This document shows positions 1-11,858 of a stretch of 64,000 nucleotides of DNA, one piece after another. Positions within the stretch are counted from its first letter, which is position 1. Every line of letters begins with the position of its first letter. The notes beneath the pieces are model-generated. The model ran no database searches. It was given only the letters and a program-made list of their open reading frames with translations, and had not been told where the DNA came from. The stretch is from Diphasiastrum complanatum. Lineage: Eukaryota; Streptophyta; Lycopodiopsida; Lycopodiales; Lycopodiaceae. The stretch spans positions 1-64,000 of the forward strand of contig MU831942.1 of the NCBI GenBank assembly GCA_029204225.1, given 5' to 3'. The position numbers were made by a program, and so were the translations under genes.

Positions 1-656
1 TGCCATATAATGCTGCTTTCCCTTGCGAATCACTATTCGAAAATCAAGCTCCAACAATAGAAATAACCAATGAGTGATTCTCTCCGTGTTGCAAGTTTTA
101 TTAACAAGATAAAACAAAGGTTGATGTTCCGTAAAAAGCGAAATGTGTGGCCATCAAATAATGCCAAAATTTCTTAACCGCATAAATCATAGCCAGTGCC
201 TGCCGCTCTGTGGTTGAATAGTTTATCTCTAAATCACTGAGCTATCGGCTAGCAAATCGGATTGGAAAATCCTTTTTGTGTTCTCCTGGCTGGGCTAAGA
301 CTGCTCCTATTGCATACTTTGATGCGTTTGTATGCACATGAAACTCTATGGACCAATTGGGTGGACGTAAGTTGGTGCTGAGACCAATGCATTGGAAAGC
401 CTGTAGGGCCTCCTCCATCCAATGTGGTCCGTTGTGAGCTTGTAGATTGGTCATGCTAACTCCACAAAGTCTAAAATGAAGATCCGATAGTAGTTAGAGT
501 GACCCATAAAAACATAGACACCGCGGCTTGTTCTGGTGGTGGCAGGTCAACAAGGATCCTTATCTTTGACCGGTCTGTGTCGATCCCGTGTCTTGATACT
601 ATATGGCCAAGAATGAGGCCATGTGTCACCCAAAACTGACACTTCTTTGGGTTCAA
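1..656 (-). pseudogene. Ty3/gypsy pol relic: end of reverse transcriptase and RNase H
   Basis: Reading the minus strand, 656-471 carries the RT tail (N-P-K-K-C-Q-F-W, then L-G-H-I-V-S) typical of gypsy polymerases. 454-242 carries the start of the RT-linked RNase H (F-H-V-H-T-N-A-S-K-Y-A-I-G-A-V-L-A-Q), and 240-1 continues the domain (N-Y-S-T-T-E-R-Q-A-L-A) in a shifted frame off the left edge. In family members this enzyme degrades the RNA of the RNA-DNA hybrid during replication. Frames change near 470 and 240, and further stops occur near 100, so the copy is dead. The catalytic Asp of the first motif reads as T-N rather than the usual T-D. It belongs with the pol pieces upstream on the same strand (657-2580). 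Integrase would lie outside the window. Family assignment is firm; the lineage within gypsy is not. Confidence 0.85.
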
Positions 657-1110
657 AGATATCTGACACTTCTTTGAATACCGCCTGCATAATCATTGGA
701 AGGTACTTGGGGCATTACAAAGTCCATATGACATCACTTTTAGGCATAGGTTTCTCATTCAGTGGTGAATGTTGTCTTGTGTTGATCTTGCGGCGCTATA
801 TTCACCTAATTGTAGCCGCTGAAACCATCCAGAAAACTATAGGCTTCTGCTCCTGTTACTATGTCTAGAACACTTTTTGTGAATGGTAAGGGATTATGAT
901 CCTTCTTGGTAACTACATTTAACACTTTCAGGTTCACATAGATTCGCATTTTGCCATCTTGGGTACCATGATTATCGGTGATACCCATTCTGTGTGCTCA
1001 ATTTCATAAATGAAATCGGCATCTAGTAACTTTTGCAACTCCTGTTTGATCAATTTTATGTAATTAGGACATCAGCTCACCTTGGGGATTGCTCCATCCA
1101 CCAAGGGTAT
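657..1110 (-). pseudogene. Ty3/gypsy reverse transcriptase N-terminal relic
   Basis: Minus-strand codons at 988-806 contain R-I-Y-V-N-L-K-V-L-N, then K-K-D-H-N-P-L-P, then Y-S-F-L-D-G-F-S-G-Y-N. These are the fingers and first palm motifs of gypsy RT, the last holding the first catalytic Asp. The stretch 805-657, which should carry the YxDD motif, is scrambled by indels and I could not read it cleanly. It sits in order between the protease-RT linker (1117-1521) and the RT tail (656-471), so all are parts of one decayed pol gene. Non-functional. Confidence 0.8.
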
Positions 1111-1116
1111 GGAATG

Positions 1117-2580
1117 CTAGAATACTATTGGTGGTATACCCTTCAGATTCTTGTAATTTTGTGCAAAGCAGTCTTTGTATGTCACCAATAATGCACGTAG
1201 CCTTGTGAATTTAGTGGGTATCAACTGTTCTCCCACATGCACAATTTTCTCTTCTTCACTTGGCTCAGCTAGATTAATGGGTTGGGTCCGTGCAGGTCCT
1301 TTGAAGACTTGTTCCACTGGTTCTTGATTTCGGTTAGGTTCTCTTTGTGCTTGCGACATCATGATTACCACATCGTCCATGGCATAGTTCTTGAAGGTTT
1401 CTGGCATCTCATGAACTAGCATTCGACAAGATTCCTCCTTCAACATCTTGATCTTAGCATGACTTGTAACCTTTGGATTATTAGTCATCTGTGAGGATGA
1501 TGATGCTGCATCCGGATCCATTCAAATTGACTTCAAGGAGTCCAACACTTTCGTTTTTCTTTTTCTTTCCATGTAGTTGGGTTCATTCTTGTTGTCTTTC
1601 TTAGGAACTGGTGTAATATTTGCTTCATGATTACGAATATCAATATTGATCGTGGCTATGGCCTCTTCCAGTACATCACTCCATTGGATCACCTGATTGT
1701 AGTGTTGTTTCAACTGATTCTTCTTGTTGACAGGTGTCTTGGGTGGATCTATCTTGGAGACTTTTGCCATGGCCGATCTATGAAGTGGCTGAGGTCGTAC
1801 TTGCCTTATTCCATAACGATCTGGGTCCATATGTTGTAGGACTTGCTCATCATTTAGCTCGATCTCCTTGTTGTAGGTAAAAGCATGTTGCCACAGGACT
1901 AAATCATCACCCACGAGATTCTCAATAGCTTCCATTGATAGCCATGCTACATTGATAATATTCACCCCGAAGGTGATTGGTGTGTCTAAGGTATAGCACT
2001 TGGGTGAAGATGTATTGGGTTTTGGATCTGAATCCGGTTGACAAGCATGCCCAGCCATACAGTCCACGGTTGCCAATGCATCTGTCCATCTCCGTCTCAG
2101 AGTCATAATGACCTCCGTGGCTTGCCTTGGGCGATCAATTGTGTGCTCAGTGGTGGACGACCCATCATCAGTTTTTGGTGTAACTAGTTTTATTGCGCAT
2201 GTGGTTGGATCAACCTTTACAGCCTGCTCTCTGTTTTCAAAAGTGAGTTTTCCAATTCCCCAATTGGGAACCACTTGCGCGATCCTCAACCAAGGCCTTT
2301 CTAGTAAAACACGGTACATAAGGGATTTTGGTATGTTTGTCATCACAAAAGTGATTACAAACTGCATTCCCGCTATTTTCACTGGGATGTTGTCAGCTAC
2401 ACCTTTTGGTTTTATACAGGATTGATTTGCTAACTTGATGACAAATTTTGCTGGTTTCAATCCTTGCAGACCCCATTTTTGATACAAGGTAGTGTAGATC
2501 AAATTTACACCCGATCCTCCATCTACCACTGCTGCTTCATCCTCGAACCTCTTATGTTTGATAGGCAGGTAATGTTGTGT
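1117..2580 (-). pseudogene. Ty3/gypsy protease and protease-RT linker
   Basis: The minus-strand frame runs from about 2580 to 1117 and is broken by one in-frame TGA at 1522-1524; the frame resumes immediately with M-D-P-D. Near 2529 it has V-D-G-G-S-G-V-N-L-I, the pepsin-like active-site region in its plant gypsy form (D-G-G-S). The flap and C-terminal region follow (R-V-L-L-E-R-P-W-L). The linker near 1180-1120 ends with Y-K-D-C-F-A and Y-K-N-L-K-G-I-P-P, the conserved lead-in to RT. The enzyme would cleave the Gag-Pol polyprotein inside the virus-like particle. Upstream of 2580 the reading frame and gag are lost. One stop in about 1.4 kb makes this the best-preserved part of the relic. Confidence 0.8.
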
Positions 2581-2689
2581 TCTTCACTTTCCCATGTTGT
2601 CCCGATATGGAGGACGTTGCTCGGCTTTAAGTAACACTTGTATAAGCAGAAGCTTTAATAGACTGATCTATTCTTGCTTAACTTGTGTT

Positions 2690-3196
2690 CCCAGTTGTGG
2701 ATAGAATACTTGGTGGTAGGTGCTCGAGCCCCACTAAGCTTTCCTCAACTGGCTTTATGTTATGGTGAATGTGCTTATGCAATTATTATCTCTCAGCATG
2801 TTTATCATTCCCTTGTGGAGTTAAGTATAATTGTTTAGATTTTAGGTAAGAAATCACTAGTTGGGGGCAGCCATAGTGGTCATTAGGGTTAGATTAATTT
2901 AGGACTACTCTCTAGTTGGGAAGAAGCCTTAGAGAGCTAACCCTAGGACATTCCTCTGTTGGGAGACTGCCTTAGAAATTAGTTTAGGTCATTTTCTCTC
3001 TTCTAGAAGGGTGAGCCTTAGAGGTTTTGTTATGCAAGAGAACATAAAATGGAGTGGATCAAACCCCACCACCACTATACTTCAATGTCTTTTAGGAACC
3101 CTCTCTCCTCTAGTTGGGTAGCCATAGAGGAAGAGATATCCTAACCCTACTAGTTGGGGGAAGCCATAGTAGGAGTTGGAACCCTAAAAGACAACA
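2690..3196 (+). mobile_element. 3' part of a gypsy-type LTR (left end undefined)
   Basis: The segment ends ...GACAACA at 3196, immediately before a primer-binding-like site, as expected for the end of a 5' LTR. It holds several imperfect internal copies of a short motif reading CTAGTTGGG followed by AAGCC and TTAGAG or ATAGAG (about 2855, 2913, 2956, 3109 and 3150), common in plant gypsy R/U5 regions. I could not place the TG start; 2690 is an arbitrary left limit. Confidence 0.45.
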
Positions 3197-3197
3197 T

Positions 3198-3214
3198 TGG
3201 CACCGTTGTCGCTC
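3198..3214 (+). other. Primer-binding site of a plus-strand gypsy-like element
   Basis: TGGCACCGTTGTC follows the LTR end by one base. It resembles the TGGCGCCGTTGCC-type site used by Athila-like plant gypsy elements, with transitions as expected from decay. Confidence 0.45.
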
Positions 3215-4383
3215 TATCTCCCTCTCTTTGCATTTTTGTCGCTATCTTTTTCCTACAAGTGTTCTAACCTTATTTTTTGCAGATTTTGGACTCCATCTCA
3301 TTCCCATCATTCTCACACAGCCATTATTTTGGTAACGATGGAGGAACCAAGCCCCTTGGTTCAAAATTAGAGTTTTATAGTCATTTTCCTCATTTTTGAA
3401 CCTGCACAACAGAACTCACCCATCACTATAGAGCCCAAACAGAGCCTCAAGAATTCGAATCAACTCTGCGAGTTTCTATACGGCCAAAAAGTGGACCAAT
3501 TAGCTGTTTTGGCCTGTTTTTTGACAATGAATCTATACCAAACTAGCTTAGACAAATTCGCCCATCACCAAGAGTGCAGATCCCACAGTGCCAAATCCAT
3601 CAGACCACTGTGCGAATTCTCTGGAGCCTACTCTTGTAAAAAAACAACGACTCAAACATAAATTTTTCCAAAAACTCTTCAAGACAAAATTCATAGTACC
3701 ATTGAAAACACATTTATGGGCGAGTTTCTAGGCCCTTGTGCGAATTTGTTTCATGGAAAAAAATTTGTTTTTTGAGCAATCAACCCATTTTTTAGCCATT
3801 TTTGGTCAAAATCAAACTCGCACAGCTATCTGAGTGACAACAAAATTCATCGGCTATACTGTAGCCTCCTCAATACTTGACAATCCATCTGTGAGTCACG
3901 CGAATTTTCATCATGCCGCAAAATTGAGTTTTTTTTGTACTCTTAGGATTTTTTGGACCTAAAACAAACTTGCACAGGCCTAAAACTTGCACATCAAACT
4001 TCGTCCCTGACATTATTGAAATCTACATCCTTTGAGGTTTCTTTTGATATATTGGGCGAATTCTACAAAGCACAGACATGAGAGTTATGGCCAAAAGCTT
4101 GAATCGAACCTGAAGTTGGACAACATTTTGGTTCAGAACTCGCACATCTAGTTATTGGCCTCAAACAAACTCACACATGCAAAATTTGAACTCGTCTTGT
4201 GTTTCTGCCTAAAAAAAAAAAGAAAAGAAAAAAAAGGAGAAAAAAAGTGAAAAAATTTCTGCTATATGGGACAGAGGGTCCATCAGACTCGCTAAGCTCT
4301 ATACTATCCTTTGTAATCTTGTAAAAATAAAAAAATAGTATGCGGAACTGAGACCAAAATTTTGAGTTATGACCTTATTTCCA
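3215..4383 (+). other. Untranslated leader of the decayed plus-strand gypsy-like element
   Basis: No usable coding frame. It contains an A-rich run at about 4210-4255. The position between primer site and gag traces indicates a leader. Confidence 0.4.
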
Positions 4384-7150
4384 GTGGTGCTGAAGGGCAT
4401 TGCCAACAAGTGGTATCTAAACCTTGAACCTAATTAATGTAATTCTTGGCCGATGTTCAAAGGTACCCTTGTCAAACGATTCAAATTAACCAAGCTAACT
4501 CATAATCCCTTCATCTGGCTCACACGTATTAAATGCATGGGGATGAGTTAGGCTTAAGAAACCAACATGCTTGCTTGTCAAAGTGATCATTCGCATGTCA
4601 TTGATACTGGTATTATTAGAACTGCCTTGACTCCTCTAGTATTACTAATTACCTCGTGACCTCTCGGTACATAGTCACTTCTCATCAGAATAGAGTCACA
4701 TCCTATTTAGCGACCATGTAAGGTCCATTTTAGATCCATACCTTCAATATGACTCTATGTCCAAGCTAGTGATATCATACCCTGGAGCCAATCTTGCGTT
4801 ACCGACTAATGAATCAATAAGCTTGTATGTAGCTGGTAGTATATGTTCATGATCTGATTGATCCTAAGGGAGGATTCATACCCTATTGATGCGCTATATG
4901 AGTGCTTCCTTCACATTTATGTTCCATCCTCATGTAGGCTCCATGGCTCTTTAGCATACATTATTTTACAAAAATGCTCCATTATTCCAGGCCATGTCCG
5001 TACTCCACAAGGACACCGATGACGATAAACCCCAACAATGCATAGCAGTCATTGGCGTGGGACTGCCAGTTCAATAAAAGGGAGGGATAATATCGTGACC
5101 TCATGGGCTGGAAATTATTCTATATTGTCATCCTCATCCACAGCTTCTAGCCCAGGCCAGTCACATTTCTATAGAGTTGTAGAGTCACCATATTACTATC
5201 TGTCAAAATGCATAGATGACTTTGACCTTTACCATGAAGAATAACATGTGTTGCTCTTGAAGCTTATCTTTTGACACATCAGAATAAGTGAAATGATCCC
5301 TACCACTGGACATGGCAGTATAGCATCACCAAGGACTATCTGACTTAGGGCTCCAACTGCATTGTTGCTAAGCTATAATCAAGTCTTTTCTCTATAGCAA
5401 CATTGTCAGGCATATCCCCCGATAGTGCTAGAATGGCAACCTCTCAAGCTTTTGCCCCTCATAGGGTTTCTGGGTACATATTCTCTGATGTCATGAACGA
5501 TTAGTTTTGAATTTAGATGACAAACTACCTATTGTCGTGGCTTGAGATTGATGTTGTGTTTGTCCACATGCTATATGAATGACACTTGCGTTCTTGTTGA
5601 TGTTCTTGCATTCATGTTTGCTATGGCCTTATTCCTAATTCACACTACTTTTGCAAAGAAAATGCGTAGAAATATTTATAAATCCCTCTTTCCGTATATG
5701 GCTACAACCTTTTTTCCTTCTCGTACCATCCACTATGTTGTTTGTTGCTTGCCTGTTGTTTGTTCAATGTCGTTTGATTTTTAGTGTGTTTCTTTATGTA
5801 GCATTATTATGGGTAGGATCTCTTAATGTTTATGCCTCAAATCTTTTACATTGAAGAATCAGCAAAAGTTGTTTGCCACCACTGTTACTTCTTAAGCATA
5901 TGACTTTACCATCCATTCCATTGGACCAGAAGCAGTCTCGTGACGTCAACATCAACAAAGTCTTTCCACCAGTGAAGCTGAAAAACAGACTACAACCATC
6001 CACTAGAGTGGGATCCGACTTTTCAACAAAGAAGGATTTCTCCACACCATCGGCAGCCATAGTGCCAGGGAAAGGGAAGAAGGAGTTGGGCCCACTATAT
6101 TCTAGCCAAATCCCTTTATAGAAGATCCTGCCACTACATCACCAAAAGCTGTCACAATGCCAAAAGATGAAAAGATAGCAACTCCAAAGCCTCAAAGGAA
6201 GATGTCAACTCCAAAAGCCGAAAACAAGTGAAGCCACAAGGTGTACAGGGAATAGAAGTATTGCTATCCGACTTTGAGCTAAAGGACAAGCCAAGAAAAG
6301 GAGACTAGGGTGCGAAGAACAAAAGCTTCGAAGCATACATAAAGAATCCATGTTGGTTGTCCAAAACTCAAATAACAGTGGAAGACCCCTCTCCCAAGGA
6401 GCAATCAGAAGAGTTTTAGACAAGTATAGAGCCTTGGAGAGAGGACGACTGGAAGAGATAGACCCATCACAGTATAGAACGAGAAAGCAGCTAGTCCAAG
6501 TGCTAAGCCCACAAGCAACATGGAGAGAGCTCTGCTTAACTATGTTTAATGGCCGACAAGACATGTTGCAAGAATATATGCAGGTCCACTCATAGGAATC
6601 AGCCAATCCAACAGTCAAAGCTTGTGTGCACAACTTATCTATTGGAGCTCGATGGCCACTAGAATAAAGAGATGCCCTCATTGGAGGTGAATGTGAACCA
6701 TCCATTGCAATTGGAAGAAGACCATCTACCAATGGCAAGGCTATACTATAGAGGGACAATCACATCGACAAAATATGCCTTGTTGATTGAGTCCTGGGAA
6801 CTGAACAAGATCATTCAGGACATGAGAATGCACTTGGACCCATGCCTTATGGTTGTAAACTAAGATGGCTAGCATTCGAATCAATTGGGAGCCAACTAGC
6901 GAGAAAAAGTATGGATCTCAGAGATATGAAATAAAAGGAGCACCAAAAGTGACATTGAAGATGGTGGGTCTATAATTATTGTTCAAGGACAGTAGTAGGT
7001 AAGCAGTTGAGCTTACAAAAGCAATTCCAGATCAATGCTTTTCCAGCTGAATAATCACCACTCCACCACCCAACAATAAGCATGGGTACATCAGTTCGGA
7101 GGCATCCTCAACCAATCAAGTAGTTATGGGCTTCCTCCTTACTAAGCTCT
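4384..7150 (+). pseudogene. Heavily decayed gypsy-like gag and protease region
   Basis: At about 4384-4480 the plus strand reads P-V-V-L-K-G-I-A-N-K-W-Y-L-N-L, then S-W-P-M-F-K-G-T-L-V-K-R-F, the signature of a retrotransposon Gag capsid domain. From about 6350 to 6590 a frame encodes an 81-residue basic stretch without a recognised domain. At about 6670-6860 another frame carries H-L-P-M-A-R-L-Y-Y-R-G-T and T-K-Y-A-L-L-I, which looks like the approach to a retroviral-type protease. The rest is broken by many stops. In order with the LTR and primer site at 2.7-3.2 kb it forms one old plus-strand element. The protease reading is tentative and the stretch 4560-6340 could contain other debris. 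Confidence 0.45.
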
Positions 7151-7159
7151 CATTTGTTC

Positions 7160-7900
7160 CATCAGCAGATCTGTTGAGATATGGGATGCATTGGATGATA
7201 ATGCTCTTGAGGGACTTGGATTATGGGTAGTCGGATATGATTCATTATCGGAACCCTCATCTTCTTCTTTGATGGCATCTTCCATGGCTTCCTACACTGT
7301 AGAGTACTGCTCCCGTATTTTCAGCTCTCTTCTGATACTTCGTGGTAACCCCTGCAAGGAACCACATAATGATCGCATGATCGAGAGTTAGGGCTGCATT
7401 GCATTTGGATCTTAGGTTCTTGACCCGTTCTATGAAGTCCTTGACTCTCTTTTCTTTTTCCATTTTTACTTTGCTTAGCAAGAGAAACAGATCTTCCAGG
7501 AACTTCCTCGATTTAAAGTGCATGATGAGAGCCGCTTTAACCCCTTCGCAAGTTGTTTTCTCTTCGTTTGATAGGTTGAAGAACCAATCTTGTGCTACAA
7601 CTACCAAAGATGTTTGATCTCCATAAATTTCACACGCTTGCTCGTAGATCTAGATGACTCCGATGGGATCTGATGACCCATCATATTTAGGTATTTCCAT
7701 GTGAGGTGCTCTCCGGAGGTACTCTTCGGATTGCTTGCAAGGGTGTGACAAGTATGGATTGACCCATAGGATCCATTGGTGATGGTTCTGCTTCTATCTC
7801 GATTTGCGTGGTTGCAATTCTGGGAAGGTTTGGAGTTTGATTTGCAATCCTTCTTGGTATTGATCATCTGGATCTCAGATTCATTCAATGAAGAGTTCCA
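7160..7900 (-). pseudogene. Ty3/gypsy gag (capsid) relic
   Basis: Read from about 7700 downward, the minus strand gives Y-D-G-S-S-D-P, a stop, then Y-E-Q-A-C-E-I-Y-G-D, A-Q-D-W-F-F-N-L, K-S-R-K-F-L, E-R-V-K-N-L-R and I-M-W-F-L-A-G. This is the order of the plant gypsy Gag capsid domain, which packages the element RNA. The frame shifts near 7610. A stop occurs near 7294, followed by a short acidic tail to about 7165. No zinc knuckle or pol is visible beyond it, so only the gag part survives. Its leader lies to the right (7900-8960) and shares a repeat family with the plus-strand gypsy at 54-56 kb. Non-functional. Confidence 0.75.
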
Positions 7901-8960
7901 GGGTAGTTGGATCTATGGAATTGAATCTGGATCTTTAGGAATTTGATCAATTGGGATGGCCAAAAGTTTGATTTTAGGCCTCTTATGGTGGTTTTTCCTT
8001 GATAACTTTTTTATCCTTGCTCGGATTGGCCTGAGATTTTCATAGTAGTTGGACCTAGTGTAGATCTAACTATTGATCCTATCTACAAAGGTTACACATG
8101 TGAGGGTTGGCTGTGCAAAGGTTCTTTTATTGTTTTGCAATCAAAGACCTTGATTTCTTCAGATCTGTTGGGAACTAACCTATTCAAGCTTGTTAGGGGC
8201 TGGATGGATCTGGTTGTGTTCTAAGGGGGGAAGGTTTTTTCTTACAGATCAAAAAGTTATGGCTGTCTGCGACACTTTTTTGATCATAGATCATCTCTGG
8301 TAACTAACGTTCGCGGGCTTCATCACTGATGGAAAAAGACATTTTGAAGACATTGGGATGGTCTGTGAAGGTTACTTCTACGAGGATTTGATAGATCTTC
8401 TAGTTTTAGTGATTTTTAGGCACTCAAATCCAATTTTCTGCTCACTGGAATCAAACTAATCTTTGCAAGCTCTTTTGTATTCTTGTCTCACTGAGATGAA
8501 ACTTCAGAATTCTCTACAAAGGTTCTTGGCCACTGGAACTGAAAATTTGGGTGTCTGCGAGGGTTTTGCTTGATTTTTCTGTCTTCTTTAACTAGGGAAC
8601 CTTTGCAAGAGCACTTATACTGGGAACTAACCTTCACAAGCTTCTCTGTGTTCTAGTCTCATTGAGATAGAACTTCAGAGGGCTCTACGAAGGTTCTTAT
8701 GAAGATCAGAGATTTTTTTTATTTTTCAAGAGAATTTTGAATTTTTTATGACTTTTTTGAGATGATTAGATTAGTAGGAACCTTCGTAGGCTTCTATGCA
8801 AGTCTGGGACAATACCTTGGAGTTGCTGCCAGTCGTGCAAAGGTTGGTTTCCACTGGATTTCTAATAAACAAAGTCTGTCGGGTTTTTTGTCTCTTTTCT
8901 CTCCAAAAAAATGGTGCAGTCCAGTTGCAAACACTTGACGGAATCCTCCTAGACACTGTC
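7901..8960 (-). other. Leader or LTR of the minus-strand gypsy relic
   Basis: No gene. It contains repeated phrases such as GGGAACTAACCTTC, CTCACTGAGATGAAACTTCAG and CTCTACAAAGGTTC (for example 8490-8540 and 8625-8700). Diverged inverted counterparts occur at 54,200-54,420, which links this stretch to the leader of the 54-57 kb gypsy element. Confidence 0.5.
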
Positions 8961-9407
8961 GTAAACGGTGGTCATCTAAGGCGGTATTACGAAGAGTTGT
9001 TTTTTGTTGACCCAATTTAACATCTTTTCCCTAGTATATATTTTACTTTTTTTATTCTTTCTTTCTATTTTTCTGATGTTCTTGCTTGTAGTTCTAGTTT
9101 TGCATGCCTATTTTTCACCTCGTTCCTTGTTTATACTTCATACCATTACTTATGTACTTTCTATGCATTCTCTTCTTCCTGTACATACTCATGGGTCATG
9201 GATGTTCTAGATCAACAAATGATAGGCTACACCATCAGAAATGATTCTCACACTTTAGCCACCTCATCTCTGTCTAACTGGTATCTCAGGCATACAAACA
9301 TTCCTAAGGATACACTCCTTTCATAAGAACTTCTACTGTGGGCCACAATCATATTTTCCCCTTGAAGTTCTTCACTTGCATCACACAGATCCATTCCTTC
9401 ATATTGG
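8961..9407. other. No gene recognised
   Basis: AT-rich, pyrimidine-rich plus strand at 9020-9180. I see no coding signature or repeat. Confidence 0.5.
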
Positions 9408-9631
9408 GATTTTGTCAAATCTTAACCGACATGATTTTGTCAAATCTCAGCTGACGGGATTTTGTCAAATCTCAACCGATGGGATCCGCTCAAACCTCAA
9501 CCAACGGGATTCGCTCAGATCTCAATCGATGGATTTTTATCAAATCTCGACCGACGCGACTCTCTCAAATTTTGACCGACGCGAATCCATCAAATCTCGA
9601 CCGACGATTCTCATTCAAAATCCAACGAACA
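9408..9631 (+). repeat. 25-bp minisatellite, array 1 (about 9 units)
   Basis: Units start at 9415, 9440, 9465, 9490, 9515, 9540, 9565, 9590 and 9615, an exact 25-bp spacing. The core is TCAAATCTCAACCGACGGG with a variable tail. Units differ at several positions but keep length. The period is not a multiple of three, so it is not a protein repeat. Confidence 0.85.
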
Positions 9632-10280
9632 GACACGTCCCATCGCGCCCGAACCCAACTGACGGCATCCATAAATGCCATCACCTCGACGCCATTTGCA
9701 CCTCAGCGAAGTGCGAACTCTGGATCTCTCTAGCGACAATCTATTGGCGATTTTTTGGCTCTCCTACACGATCCTGGAGCTCTCTCGTTCTGTGCATCAG
9801 TGGTTGCTTCCACACCATCTCCACCCAGTATCAACCATCCTAGTGTGTTTCCCATTGAGAGCGCCATCACAAACAATCTCCAAAACCTAATATCGCCAGT
9901 GGAGAACAAAGCATTTGAAAACATTTCGCATGCTGAGTAGTAGTGTCACGCAAGCATTCCACATGCTTCCATTACACTATTGAGTATCACCTTTTAATCA
10001 TACAAACTTTTCTTTCATCATCTCCAAACACCCGGTCTCACCGAAAGCTACTTTCTTTACCTCTCCCAATATCTTCATCCCTTCCGCTTAGTCACACACA
10101 TATATCGACATCTTCTTTTTCGGAACTTCTACCTTCCATTGTTCACACCATACTTCATTTGCCACACATCCTCCATACCATTCTATCCACAACACCTCCA
10201 CTTTCACACACCTTCCTTCCCAACCTCAGTTCCTCACAGTCCATTTCTTTCCTGCCATCACTCCCTTCAGCCCCTTTCCA

Positions 10281-10405
10281 TCACATCTCAGCCGACGCCC
10301 TCCGCTCACATATCAGCCGACGCCCTTCGCTCACGTCTCAGCCAATGCCATCTGCTCACATCTCAACCGAGGCCCTCCACTCACATCTCAACCGACACCC
10401 TTTTT
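10281..10405 (+). repeat. 25-bp minisatellite, array 2 (5 units)
   Basis: Five units start at 10281, 10306, 10331, 10356 and 10381, with core TCACATCTCAGCCGACGCCC. Length and core match array 1 at 9.4 kb, so both derive from the same repeat. Array 2 ends 30 bp before the ATG of the ORF at 10435. Confidence 0.85.
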
Positions 10406-10434
10406 TCAGATTCTTATTTCCCAGTTTTTTCATC

Positions 10435-11028
10435 ATGTCTACCAACCCTGCCTCCAGTTCTGATGACCCTGATGCCAATAAGCTCGACATCCAATTGTCC
10501 AAATTGGATATTACTGAAATGCAACACTGGTACCAACAAGAAGCGTCCTTCTTTCAAGCCATTGAGTTCCAGATGCCAGTCCTGATGGGGTATCAAAGCC
10601 CGTACCTCGTGCATATGATATATGCCGACTACAATGCTACAACAAGGTCGTGCCAGCTAATAGTTCCTCCTGTGAGGAACTATGTTTACAACATATCATT
10701 TGCACCAGCCGACTTGCAACCCTTTGGGTTCCCAAGAGGGCCCAATGTTTTTACCAGGACACTTAAAAAAATTGAGCAGACAACATATTTCAAATTCATT
10801 GGCCCATTCGTGGCCAAGTGGAAAAACAAGGACGAGTATCGAGTCAAAGCAATCAATGACCCACAACTACAAGCGGCATGTGCGTACTTGACAAAGTGCT
10901 CACAATGGCCAAGAACCAAGTTGCAGAGGGTACCCATGTCCCTGTTTCACGTGATGGCAGATTCAGGATATATGTGGTCTAGATATGTAAATCTTCAATG
11001 GGAGGGGGTTGGAGCACGAGGGATGTGA
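10435..11028 (+). CDS. Unidentified protein, 197 residues
   Basis: Open frame from ATG at 10435 to a stop at 11026-11028. The frame stays open upstream to about 9943, but that part is Ser/Leu/His-rich and includes the 25-bp minisatellite, so it looks non-coding; I chose the ATG for that reason. The N-terminus is Ser/Asp-rich. The rest has a globular composition rich in aromatic residues (Y-Q-Q-E-A-S-F-F-Q-A, V-F-T-R-T-L-K-K, Y-M-W-S-R-Y-V-N-L-Q-W). I see no signal peptide, membrane segment, zinc ligands or nuclease motif. I do not recognise the family. Given its repeat-rich setting it may be the first ORF of an undescribed mobile element or a gene fragment continuing in a later exon. Whether it is expressed is unknown. 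Confidence 0.4.
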   Translation: MSTNPASSSDDPDANKLDIQLSKLDITEMQHWYQQEASFFQAIEFQMPVLMGYQSPYLVHMIYADYNATTRSCQLIVPPVRNYVYNISFAPADLQPFGFPRGPNVFTRTLKKIEQTTYFKFIGPFVAKWKNKDEYRVKAINDPQLQAACAYLTKCSQWPRTKLQRVPMSLFHVMADSGYMWSRYVNLQWEGVGARGM

Positions 11029-11853
11029 CTCCAATGACCTATCATGTGGGAAACGGTGGAGTAGGGAAATAAGGGCGTTGCAATGTAAGGGTGGTCGAAG
11101 GTATACCCGGGTGCATGATCAATGAAGGAATGGGGCAAAGGCTGTGAAGTCGAGATAGAACCTAGATGGAAGGACATAAAAGAGTGATAATAAAGAGTAG
11201 TGGGTAGGATTTGAAAATGTGATATCAATGGAATAAAACATGGTGACCCCATGAGGTTAGTTCACAACGTTGTGTCCGCCGCTATGAGGATGGCATGTGT
11301 AACTGCTCAAATCAAGCCAGTAAGCTATTTCATTTTAATGGTACAAAAGTTGCAGGTGCATGTCTTTTATACGTTATTTTCTACACGGCACCTCATTATT
11401 AGTCTGTACTATGACACACATGTGATGCTCACTTCCCTCTTCCTGTGCACAAGTCCGATATCTTGACGGCCTACTACTATGGATAGGAGGAAGCAGGTGA
11501 GGAGATATTTTTTCTCTTTTGATTCTACCTAGGGTCTCTTGCTGCCTTGAATCCTCCAAGGCAAATGAGAAGGCATAACCGGAGTAGGTAGTTGTCCGAG
11601 ATTCGCAAATATAAGAGGCCAAACAATTTCTAGATTTCTAGAGCCCTTTTCTATCATATTGTTTTCCAAATCACTAGGAATGATCTTGGTAGTTTTGTTA
11701 GATTCACACCCACGACACTTTAGTGCCTTCAAGAGGATAATGAGGATTATCAGAGCAGCCTATTTTTTGAGGACTCCTTTTTGTTAGGCATACATGCCAA
11801 GCGAGTTACTATAATGCCAAAGGATTTTCAACTCCTATATAGGATGCGGGATA
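11029..11853. other. No gene recognised
   Basis: Only short open frames without domain features. The right end is the empty target of Element 1 (GGTAC at 11854-11858). Confidence 0.5.
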
Positions 11854-11858
11854 GGTAC

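Noticed and set aside
9943-10434. Upstream extension of the 10435 ORF
   Set aside because: It has no ATG, low-complexity Ser/Leu/His composition and includes the 25-bp minisatellite.
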